DNA of 6,715 bases from the NCBI GenBank assembly GCA_016303095.1, contig JAEDMH010000123.1, positions 1 to 6,715 on the forward strand, in the 5' to 3' direction. Below are positions 1-5,499 of this stretch, one piece after another (the stretch's first letter is position 1; each line of letters starts with the position of its first letter). The notes under the pieces are model-generated. The model was not told where the DNA came from. It ran no database searches and was given only the letters and a program-made list of their open reading frames with translations. The DNA comes from Lentisphaeria bacterium. Lineage in GTDB: Bacteria; Verrucomicrobiota; Lentisphaeria; Oligosphaerales; Oligosphaeraceae. The position numbers and the translations under genes are program-made.

Positions 1-42
1 TTTCTAGATCTCTAGAATCTCTAGAATCTCTAGATCTCTAGG
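1..42. repeat. Tandem CTAG-centred short repeat array at the 3' end of murF
   Basis: Five CTAG tetranucleotides start at 4, 12, 21, 30 and 38, with spacings of 8, 9, 9 and 8 nt. The unit is TCTCTAGAA or its 8-nt form TCTCTAGA. The array is nearly symmetric about the middle CTAG and contains several overlapping 6-bp palindromes (TCTAGA, AGATCT). The murF stop codon (TAG on the minus strand, 38-40) is the last CTAG of the array, so the repeat starts at the gene end and runs toward the window edge, where it may continue. Only five other CTAGs occur in the remaining ~6.7 kb, so the density is far from background. Function is unknown; it could be a 3' UTR element, a protein-binding array or a slippage-expanded repeat. 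Confidence 0.85.
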
Positions 43-1435
43 CAGGGGCCAGATGGGAGAGTCCGATTCCGTGGGAGCTTTTCAGCAGGATCCAGCTTCC
101 TGGGGGGAGAGGGGGCATATTTTTCCGGAGTTCCTCTGCGGTAGGGAAGGAAGCGGCGGGGATGGGGGGAGTTTGGGCAGCCGCCTGGGCAAAGAGGGGT
201 CCCACCAAGAGCAGATGGGCTCCGGGGCACTTTTGCCGGGCGTGTTCCAGAATCTCCCGATGGGCCTTCAGAGAGTTCTCTCCCCCCTCCAGCATATCTC
301 CCAGGGCCAGGAACTGGGGAGCGGAGGCAGGCGCCACCTCGGCGAACCAGTCCAGGGAAGCCCGGAGGCTGGTGGGATTGGCATTGAAGGCGTCGTTGAC
401 CCAATGGACGCCCTCCTTTTCCCGGAGCTCCATGCGTCCTCCCGGCAGTTGGCAGCGGGCCAGTCCCCGGATGACCTGGTCGGGGGTGCATCCCAGGAGG
501 GTGGTTGCGCAGGCGGCGCAGGCGGCGTTGGCGGCCATGTGGGCGCCGCCCAAGTCCCATTCCAGGAGCCGTTCCTGCTTAAGCCACTTCCAGAAGAGGC
601 GCACTTGGAAGCGTCCCTTTTGGCATCCCTCATACTGATATTGGAGATCGGCCTCCTCTCCTGTGCCGAAAGAAAAGAGCTTCACGCCGGGAGGCGCGGC
701 GGACTTCAGGATGTCGCCCCCCGGAGCATCGGCGGGATAGATTCCCGCGCCCCCGGGAAGAATCCCCTGGAGGATGGCGGATTTTTCCCGGGCCACGCCC
801 GGGAGCGTATGGAAGGCCTCCAGATGGGCCTGTCCGATATTGCAGACCACCCCCGCCCGGGGAGGAGCCAGCTTCACCAGCCCGGCGATTTCCCCAGGAT
901 GGTTCGTGCCCATCTCGATGACCGCCACCCGGGTGGACTCCTGGATGCGGAAGAGATTCCGGGGCACTCCGAAGTGATTATTGGTGCTGCCTTGGGTTTT
1001 CAGCACTCCCCCGGGGAAGCGCTCCTCTAGAATGGCGGCGCACATCTCCTTGGTGCTGGTCTTGCCGCAGCTGCCGGTGATGGCCAGCACCTCTGTGCGG
1101 GGATATTGATTCCGGTGCCACAGGGCCAGTTGCTGGTAGGCCGCCAGGGAGGAGGCCACCTGGAGACAGGGGATGCCCCGCTGAACCATCTTCTCCCGCC
1201 ACTCCTGGACAGGGGAAGCTTGGAGCAACACGGCCCCGGCTCCTCCCTCCAATGCCGCCCCCACAAAGCGATGTCCGTCCGTCAATTCTCCGGGAATGGC
1301 CAGAAAGAGTCCCCCGGGAGGAAGATGGCGGCTGTCATCGGAGAGGGCGGAGATCCCGGAAGCCAGGTCCTTCGGAGGCACCAGCCACTGGCCGCCGGTG
1401 ACTCTCTGAAGCTCGGCGAAAGAGAGAAAGGGCAT
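38..1435 (-). CDS. murF: UDP-N-acetylmuramoyl-tripeptide--D-alanyl-D-alanine ligase (MurF)
   Basis: MurF is the ATP-dependent cytoplasmic ligase that adds D-Ala-D-Ala to the UDP-MurNAc-tripeptide, completing the UDP-MurNAc-pentapeptide before MraY. The 465-residue product has family length and the three Mur-ligase domains. The N-terminal UMP-binding part has SDDSR at 32-36 and the GGLFLAIPGE segment at 41-50. The central ATPase domain has P-loop TGSCGKTSTKE at 120-130, NNHFGVPRN at 152-160, IEMGTNHPGEI at 173-183, NIGQAHLEAF at 199-208 and EKS with the expected carbamylated Lys at 218. The C-terminal domain has NDAFNANP at 347-354, ALGDMLEGG at 377-385 and KSSHGIGL at 452-459. The start is the only sensible ATG, but no Shine-Dalgarno lies upstream; the preceding bases are CTCTTTCTCCCC. 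It follows recA by 179 nt on the same strand with no obvious promoter of its own, so co-transcription is plausible. murF normally sits after murE in a dcw cluster, and recA is an unusual upstream neighbour. The stop codon is TAG, inside the CTAG array. Confidence 0.97.
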   Translation of the reverse strand: MPFLSFAELQRVTGGQWLVPPKDLASGISALSDDSRHLPPGGLFLAIPGELTDGHRFVGAALEGGAGAVLLQASPVQEWREKMVQRGIPCLQVASSLAAYQQLALWHRNQYPRTEVLAITGSCGKTSTKEMCAAILEERFPGGVLKTQGSTNNHFGVPRNLFRIQESTRVAVIEMGTNHPGEIAGLVKLAPPRAGVVCNIGQAHLEAFHTLPGVAREKSAILQGILPGGAGIYPADAPGGDILKSAAPPGVKLFSFGTGEEADLQYQYEGCQKGRFQVRLFWKWLKQERLLEWDLGGAHMAANAACAACATTLLGCTPDQVIRGLARCQLPGGRMELREKEGVHWVNDAFNANPTSLRASLDWFAEVAPASAPQFLALGDMLEGGENSLKAHREILEHARQKCPGAHLLLVGPLFAQAAAQTPPIPAASFPTAEELRKNMPPLPPGSWILLKSSHGIGLSHLAPA

Positions 1436-1571
1436 GGGGAGAAAGAGTGTCGGAAAAAGAGGGGGAGGAGAGGAGGCGTTCGAGAATCCGGGAGTCTCGG
1501 GTGTGGCTTCGCCCTCTGGGCAGGAGACGGGAGGGAGAGATTCTCCGGGAGAAGGAAGATCCTCCTTGAGT

Positions 1572-1598
1572 CTCCGCCCTCCCCTCTAGGGGAAGGAG
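1572..1598 (-). other. Stem-loop just downstream of recA
   Basis: Seventeen nucleotides past the recA stop the transcript could fold into a GC-rich hairpin. CCCCT and AGGGG arms (1588-1592 and 1581-1585 on the plus strand) flank a 2-nt centre containing CTAG, and outer A-T, wobble and CTCC/GGAG pairs extend the stem. No U-run follows (the next bases are ACTCAAGGAGG), so it is not a canonical intrinsic terminator. It may stabilise the recA 3' end or cause partial read-through control into murF. The rest of the 179-nt gap is pyrimidine-rich on the transcribed strand, with short inverted repeats such as TTCTCC/GGAGAA, and I see no convincing promoter in it. Confidence 0.4.
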
Positions 1599-1614
1599 CT
1601 GTGGTGCTGCGGGC

Positions 1615-2721
1615 CTAGAGTTGATCCACGGGGGTATCCAGATCGTCGGCATCCAGGGGCGCTTCGTTTTCGGAAGGAGGAGGCGCGGGGCGATTGTCGG
1701 CGGGGGCGATTTCCGGAATGGTCTTCTGGATTTCCGCCACGATGCGGTCGGCCAGGTCGGGGTTGCTCTTCAGGAGCGCCTTGGTCTGTTCGGCGCCCTG
1801 GGCCAGCTGCATATCGCCGAAGGAGAACCAGGAGCCCCGTTTCTCCACAATATGGCGATCCAGGGCCACGGCCAGGATGGAGCCCGCCTTGGAGATCCCC
1901 TCGTTGAACATGATGTCGAACTCGCATTCCTGGAAGGGGGCGGCCAGCTTGTTCTTGTTGATCTTCACCTTCACCTTGTTGCCCAGGGAGCGGCCGTCGG
2001 GAGCCTTGATGACGCCTGTGCGACGGATATCCATGCGCATGGAGGCGTAGAACTTCAGGGCCCGTCCGCCGGGGGTGGTTTCAGGATTTCCGAACATCAC
2101 GCCGATCTTCTCCCGGATTTGATTGGTGAAGATCACGCAGGTGTTGGACTTGGCGGCGATGGGGGTGAGCTTCCGCAGGGCCTGGCTCATGAGCCGGGCC
2201 TGGAGTCCCACATGCTGGTCCCCCATCTCCCCTTCGATTTCGGCCTTGGGGGTGAGGGCGGCCACGGAGTCCACGATGAGCACATCGATGGCATTGGAGC
2301 GCACCAGGGTTTCGGCGATGTTGAGGGCGTCTTCCCCGCAGTCAGGCTGGGAGACCAGGAGATTGTCCGTATCCACGCCGATGATTCTGGCGTAGCGGGG
2401 ATCCAGGGCGTGTTCCGTATCCACGAAGGCGCAGGTGCCCCCGTTTTTCTGGGCATTGGCGATGACGTGGAGACAGAGGGTGGTCTTTCCGGAGGATTCC
2501 GGGCCATAGATTTCGATGATGCGTCCCCGGGGGACTCCGCCGATGCCGGTGGCCAGATCCAGGGCCAGGGAGCCGGTGGAGATGGTGGGCACATCCAGGT
2601 GCTTCTGGTCCCCCAGGCGCATGATGGAGCCCTTTCCGAACTCCTTTTCGATCTGTCCCAGGGCGAGCTTCAGGTTCCGTTGCTGGAGATCCGAGGAGGA
2701 GGCGGCGGATTCTTTTGCCAT
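1615..2721 (-). CDS. recA: Recombinase RecA
   Basis: RecA forms ATP-dependent filaments on single-stranded DNA, drives strand exchange and acts as co-protease for LexA-type repressors. The 368-residue product shows the full family pattern. It has an N-terminal helix with LALGQIEKEFGKGSIMRLG (19-37), Walker A GPESSGKT at 73-80, FVDTEHALDP at 99-108, Walker B VLIVDSVAAL with Asp151, loop L1 around EIEGEMGDQHVGLQAR (161-176), loop L2 NQIREKIGVMFGNPETTPGGR (200-220), and the C-terminal domain with KRGSWFSF (294-301). It ends in an acidic, proline-rich tail (about 340-368), as in many RecA proteins. I chose the ATG at 2719-2721 because MAKESA gives the normal RecA N-terminus and GAAGGA lies 9 nt upstream. 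The frame stays open for 55 codons further upstream, but that part is low-complexity and lacks RecA similarity. The stop is TAG within a CTAG. Expression is probably driven from the promoter and palindrome at 2859-2912. Confidence 0.98.
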   Translation of the reverse strand: MAKESAASSSDLQQRNLKLALGQIEKEFGKGSIMRLGDQKHLDVPTISTGSLALDLATGIGGVPRGRIIEIYGPESSGKTTLCLHVIANAQKNGGTCAFVDTEHALDPRYARIIGVDTDNLLVSQPDCGEDALNIAETLVRSNAIDVLIVDSVAALTPKAEIEGEMGDQHVGLQARLMSQALRKLTPIAAKSNTCVIFTNQIREKIGVMFGNPETTPGGRALKFYASMRMDIRRTGVIKAPDGRSLGNKVKVKINKNKLAAPFQECEFDIMFNEGISKAGSILAVALDRHIVEKRGSWFSFGDMQLAQGAEQTKALLKSNPDLADRIVAEIQKTIPEIAPADNRPAPPPSENEAPLDADDLDTPVDQL

Positions 2722-2730
2722 AGTCTTGAT

Positions 2731-2736
2731 TCCTTC
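2731..2736 (-). promoter_or_regulatory. Ribosome binding site of recA
   Basis: The mRNA reads GAAGGA, then a 9-nt spacer ATCAAGACT, then ATG. This good Shine-Dalgarno match fixes the recA start at 2721 and argues against the longer open frame. The 12 bases AAGGAATCAAGA recur immediately after the dehydrogenase start, at 4349-4360. Confidence 0.8.
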
Positions 2737-2858
2737 GTACAAAGTAGGGGGTTCGGGGCGGCGGTGGTGTTGCGGCCAGGCCGCCCCAGGGAGAGAAGGG
2801 GAACGGGGGAAGAGGGGCACCCTGGAGGCGCGGGAGGAACCGGGGCGTCGTGGAGGAG

Positions 2859-2886
2859 AAGATACCCCGATTCGCCCCTTTTGCAA
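2859..2886 (-). promoter_or_regulatory. Candidate sigma70-type promoter of recA
   Basis: On the minus strand TTGCAA (2881-2886, 4 of 6 matches to TTGACA) is followed after 16 nt by TATCTT (2859-2864, 4 of 6 matches to TATAAT). Transcription from here would start near 2850 and give a leader of about 130 nt. The palindrome at 2891-2912 ends 4 nt upstream of the -35 element. An alternative -35, TTGACG, lies within the palindrome itself (2894-2899) but has no good -10 at 16-18 nt. The leader (2722-2850) is C/U-rich and encodes nothing I recognise. Confidence 0.4.
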
Positions 2887-2890
2887 GCAA

Positions 2891-2912
2891 ATTCGTCAAA
2901 AATTTGACGAAT
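2891..2912. promoter_or_regulatory. Perfect 22-bp palindrome upstream of recA, candidate operator (SOS box?)
   Basis: Arms ATTCGTCAAA (2891-2900) and TTTGACGAAT (2903-2912) are perfectly complementary around a 2-bp centre. Viewed as a repressor site this is ATTCGTC-N8-GACGAAT. It lies in a short AT-rich island (2879-2936) in GC-rich DNA, just upstream of the recA promoter candidate. recA is the most widely conserved LexA target, so a LexA-type operator is the natural hypothesis. The sequence does not match the E. coli CTGT-N8-ACAG or the B. subtilis CGAAC-N4-GTTCG site. A terminator role is less likely for minus-strand genes: the T-run (2914-2920) is on the wrong side for them and would serve only plus-strand transcription, where no gene is seen. 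Confidence 0.6.
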
Positions 2913-2953
2913 ATTTTTTTGCCATGTTTCTTTTTGAGGGAGAGAGGGGGGGG

Positions 2954-4369
2954 TTACAGCCTCCAGTACAGATATCCCGCCTGCTGGAAGGCCTGTTTTT
3001 CCAGGAGTCCCTTCACATCCAGGAGGACGGGGGTGCCGGGGGAGAAGAAGGGGGCCAGGGTTTTGGGGGTGAGGGAAGCGAACTCCCGGTGGGCCACTGC
3101 CAGAATGACGGCGTCCAGATGCTGGAAGTTTCGCCAATCCTGGAGTTTCACGCCGTAGATTCGTTCCGTTTCCTGGGGGTTGGCCTGGGGATCGGCCACC
3201 AGGGGTTCCAGGCCATACTCCCGGAGTTCCCGCAGGATATCCGCCACCTTGCTATTTCGGGTGTCGGGGCAGTTTTCCTTGAAGGCAAGTCCCAGGATCG
3301 CCACCCGGGCCTCCCTCACAGGGCGTCCCGCCTTCAGGAGGGACTTGACGCATTGCTCCGCCACATAGCCTCCCATGTCATCATTGATCCGCCGTCCTGC
3401 CAGGATCACCTGGCTATGGTATCCCATGGTTTCCGCCCGATAGGTGAGATAGTAGGGATCCACGCCGATGCAGTGTCCTCCCACCAGGCCCGGGCGGAAG
3501 GGGAGGAAATTCCATTTTGTGCTGGCGGCCTCCAGGACTTCCCGGGTATCGATTCCCATGCGGTGGAAGATGATGGAGAGCTCGTTCATGAAGGCGATAT
3601 TGATGTCCCGCTGGGAATTTTCGATGACCTTGGCGGCCTCGGCCACCTGGATGGAGGAAGCCCGATGGACCCCGGCCTTCACCACCAGGCTGTAGATCCC
3701 CGCCACCTGTTCCAGGGTCTCCTCGTCCATGCCGGAGACAATTTTCCGGATGTTTTCCAGGCGATGTTCCTGGTCTCCCGGATTGATGCGTTCCGGGGAG
3801 TATCCCACCTTGAAGTCCCTGCCGCACTGCAATCCGGACTCCCGTTCCAGGATGGGGACGCAGACCTCTTCCGTGACGCCGGGATAGACGGTGCTTTCGA
3901 AGACCACGATGGAGCCGGGGAGGAGATTTTGTCCCAGGATTTTGCTGGCGGACTCCAGGGGTCGGAGATCGGGACGGTGGTCGTCATAGACGGGGGTAGG
4001 CACGGCCACCACATGGAAGGAGGCTTTGCGGAGGTCCTGGGGATTGTGGGTGAAGAGCATGGCGGACTCCTTCACCGCCTGGTCTCCCGCCTCTCCTGTG
4101 GGATCCTTTCCGGCCTGGTAGGTCTCCACCTTTTCCCGATTCACGTCAAAGCCCACCACCCGGACCTTTCGGGCGAAGGCCACGGCAATGGGGAGTCCCA
4201 CGTATCCCAGGCCCACCACGGAGAGGCAGGTCTCCCCTTTCAGGAGGCGTTCCCGCACCCCAAAATCCAGGCCAGGGGCCGTCCTCTGTTCCTCCGGGGA
4301 ACCCAAGGCCGTTGCCGCACACGTCTCGTTGTTTCTATCCATCCGCTTTCTTGATTCCTTGAGACACAT
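2954..4369 (-). CDS. tviB: UDP-N-acetyl-hexosamine 6-dehydrogenase (TviB/WbpO/CapL type)
   Basis: This is an NAD-dependent UDP-sugar 6-dehydrogenase that oxidises C6 of UDP-GlcNAc or UDP-GalNAc to the uronate. With the chosen start it has 471 residues: Rossmann motif VVGLGYVGLP at 51-60, VAVPTP at 121-126, FESTVYPGVTEE at 157-168, YSPERINPGD at 190-199, AEAAKVIENSQRDINIAFMNE (about 243-263, Lys247), and catalytic Cys300 in GLVGGHCIGVDPYYL. The C-terminal UDP-sugar-binding domain has GLAFKENCPDTRNSKV (360-375) and ends DVKG...GYLYWRL. SPERINPGD, rather than SPEREDPG, places it with TviB/WbpO/CapL and away from UDP-glucose dehydrogenases and WbpA. The ATG at 4367-4369 has GGAGG units 3 and 7 nt upstream; a later ATG at 4340-4342 is possible. 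Either start gives an N-terminal extension of roughly 37-45 residues compared with the usual ~425-residue enzymes. It begins 28 nt after the epimerase stop, so the two genes form an operon. The stop is TAA. Substrate choice between GlcNAc and GalNAc cannot be decided by eye. Confidence 0.93.
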   Translation of the reverse strand: MCLKESRKRMDRNNETCAATALGSPEEQRTAPGLDFGVRERLLKGETCLSVVGLGYVGLPIAVAFARKVRVVGFDVNREKVETYQAGKDPTGEAGDQAVKESAMLFTHNPQDLRKASFHVVAVPTPVYDDHRPDLRPLESASKILGQNLLPGSIVVFESTVYPGVTEEVCVPILERESGLQCGRDFKVGYSPERINPGDQEHRLENIRKIVSGMDEETLEQVAGIYSLVVKAGVHRASSIQVAEAAKVIENSQRDINIAFMNELSIIFHRMGIDTREVLEAASTKWNFLPFRPGLVGGHCIGVDPYYLTYRAETMGYHSQVILAGRRINDDMGGYVAEQCVKSLLKAGRPVREARVAILGLAFKENCPDTRNSKVADILRELREYGLEPLVADPQANPQETERIYGVKLQDWRNFQHLDAVILAVAHREFASLTPKTLAPFFSPGTPVLLDVKGLLEKQAFQQAGYLYWRL

Positions 4370-4372
4370 GGT

Positions 4373-4385
4373 CCTCCCTCCCTCC
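4373..4385 (-). promoter_or_regulatory. Tandem Shine-Dalgarno of the dehydrogenase
   Basis: The mRNA carries three consecutive GGAGG units (GGAGGGAGGGAGG) ending 3 nt before the ATG at 4369; the middle unit has 7-nt spacing. The first unit also belongs to a small inverted repeat CCCTCC/GGAGGG (4380-4392) in the 28-nt gap after the epimerase stop, which could partly mask it while leaving the others free. This strong site favours 4369 over 4342 as the start. Confidence 0.65.
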
Positions 4386-4397
4386 GGGAGGGCGGGG

Positions 4398-5378
4398 TCA
4401 TTTTTCCTGGGCGTACCAGGAGATGGTCTTTTCCAATCCCTCGGCAAAGCCTCGCACAGGCTGATAGCCCAGCAGTTGCCGGGCCAACGTCAGATCCGCC
4501 AGAGAATGTTGCACATCCCCTTGGCGAGGAGGGAGATAACGAGGAGGCACATGGCATCCCAGCCGTTCCCCCACCAGAGTCAGGGCCTCCAGCAGGGTCA
4601 CCTCCTGGCCGCAAGCCACATTCACCGCCTTTCCCCAGGCCTCCTCCCCGGCCTGGAGGGCCAGAAGATTGGCCAGCACCACATTGTCCACATGGGTGAA
4701 GTCCCGGCTTTGCCGCCCATCTCCGTAAATCACGGGGGCCTCGTGGTGTTGAAGGGCCTGGACGAAGCGGGGGAGGACGGCGGCGTAGGGTCCCTGGGGA
4801 TTCTGTCGGGCGCCGAAGACATTGAAGTAGCGCAGGCCCACGGTGGGCAGTCCGAAGTGGCGGGAATACTGGGCCGCCCACTTTTCGTTGTCCTGTTTGG
4901 TCAGGGCGTAGGGGGAGAGGGGCTTTCCCTCCTCTCCTTCCCGTTTGGGGAGTTTAGGGGCGTCTCCGTAGACGGAGGAGCTGGAGGCGTAGACGAAGCG
5001 TCGCACCCCTTGCCGGCGGGCCGCCTCCAGCATGTTCAGCGTTCCCTGGATGTTGTTGGCGCAGTAGAAGAGGGGGCGTTCCAGGGAGCGGGGGACGCTT
5101 CCCCAGGCGGCCTCATGGAGGACATACTCCTGGTCCTGGCAGGCCTCCAGACAGGTATCCAGGGATTTCACATCCCCTTGGAGGAACTGGTATCCTTCCC
5201 GGTGCTGGAAGAGCGTCACGTTTTCCCGGCTTCCCGTGGAGAGGTCATCCAGGCACCGGACCCGGCATCCCCGTTCCAAGAGCGCCTCCACCAGATGGGA
5301 GCCGATAAACCCCGCCCCTCCGGTGACAAGAACTCGGGTTCCCGGAGGCAGGGGGAGAGAGGGGAAGGGATTATCCAT
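4398..5378 (-). CDS. tviC: UDP-N-acetylglucosamine (or its uronate) 4-epimerase, TviC/WbpP type
   Basis: This is a short-chain dehydrogenase-like NAD-dependent epimerase that inverts C4 of UDP-GlcNAc or UDP-GlcNAcA to the galacto form. The 326-residue product has the NAD-binding motif TGGAGFIGSH (19-28), LDDLSTG (43-49), LHEAAWGSVPRS (87-98) characteristic of WbpP/TviC, ASSSSVYGD (131-139), catalytic Tyr157 and Lys161 in SPYALTK, GLRYFNVFGARQNPQGPYAAVLP (181-203), YGDGRQSRDF (218-227), and QGDVQHSLAD (286-295). Ser292 aligns with the small gatekeeper residue (Ser306 in WbpP; Tyr299 in E. coli GalE) that lets bulky N-acetylated sugars rotate in the active site, so an N-acetylhexosamine substrate is more likely than UDP-glucose. 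The ATG at 5376-5378 is the only start before the Rossmann motif, but the upstream mRNA (CTCCTTCCCGCTCC) has no Shine-Dalgarno. It leads a two-gene unit with the dehydrogenase. Together they make UDP-GalNAc uronate, used in capsule or O-antigen. The stop is TGA. Confidence 0.94.
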   Translation of the reverse strand: MDNPFPSLPLPPGTRVLVTGGAGFIGSHLVEALLERGCRVRCLDDLSTGSRENVTLFQHREGYQFLQGDVKSLDTCLEACQDQEYVLHEAAWGSVPRSLERPLFYCANNIQGTLNMLEAARRQGVRRFVYASSSSVYGDAPKLPKREGEEGKPLSPYALTKQDNEKWAAQYSRHFGLPTVGLRYFNVFGARQNPQGPYAAVLPRFVQALQHHEAPVIYGDGRQSRDFTHVDNVVLANLLALQAGEEAWGKAVNVACGQEVTLLEALTLVGERLGCHVPPRYLPPRQGDVQHSLADLTLARQLLGYQPVRGFAEGLEKTISWYAQEK

Positions 5379-5462
5379 GGAGCGGGAAGGAGCGTAGGGG
5401 GAAGAGGGAAAGAAGAGGGGGGAGTTGGCGTCCTTGGGTTAACATAGCGCCGCCGGAGGAAA

Positions 5463-5481
5463 TCCCCCTTTTTTCGGGGGA
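5463..5481 (-). terminator. Possible weak intrinsic terminator of the pseudopilin gene
   Basis: On the transcribed strand TCCCCC and GGGGGA flank a 7-nt loop GAAAAAA, beginning 18 nt after the pseudopilin stop codon. The trailing U-run is only three bases (UUUCC), so termination may be inefficient. The remaining bases to the epimerase start (5379-5462) are strongly pyrimidine-rich on the coding strand, and I found no convincing promoter there. Confidence 0.4.
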
Positions 5482-5499
5482 AAACCTGGGTGCGGACCG

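Noticed and set aside
1..42. CTAG array as a CRISPR array or IS end
   Set aside because: Units are 8-9 bp with no spacers, and there is no transposase or long terminal inverted repeat in view.
1024..1032. CTCTAGAAT inside murF as a further copy of the terminal array
   Set aside because: It is a single isolated match that encodes the normal AILEE segment of MurF, so chance is sufficient.
2722..2886. N-terminally extended RecA starting at 2886
   Set aside because: The added 55 residues are Pro/Arg/Ser-rich and unlike RecA, the start would overlap the promoter -35, and a good ribosome site precedes MAKESA at 2721.
2891..2920. Palindrome plus T-run read as an intrinsic terminator
   Set aside because: The T-run follows the hairpin only on the plus strand, where no gene ends. 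On the minus strand the bases after the hairpin are TTGCTTGC, and the stem is AT-rich.
2516..4354. Long plus-strand open frame opposite recA and the dehydrogenase
   Set aside because: It is antisense to two clear genes, has no recognisable motif, and is repetitive in Gly/His/Asp composition as expected for the complement of GC-rich coding sequence.
4188..5447. Plus-strand open frame opposite the epimerase
   Set aside because: It is a shadow of a well-supported gene, with no domain pattern and low-complexity Gly/Gln/His content.
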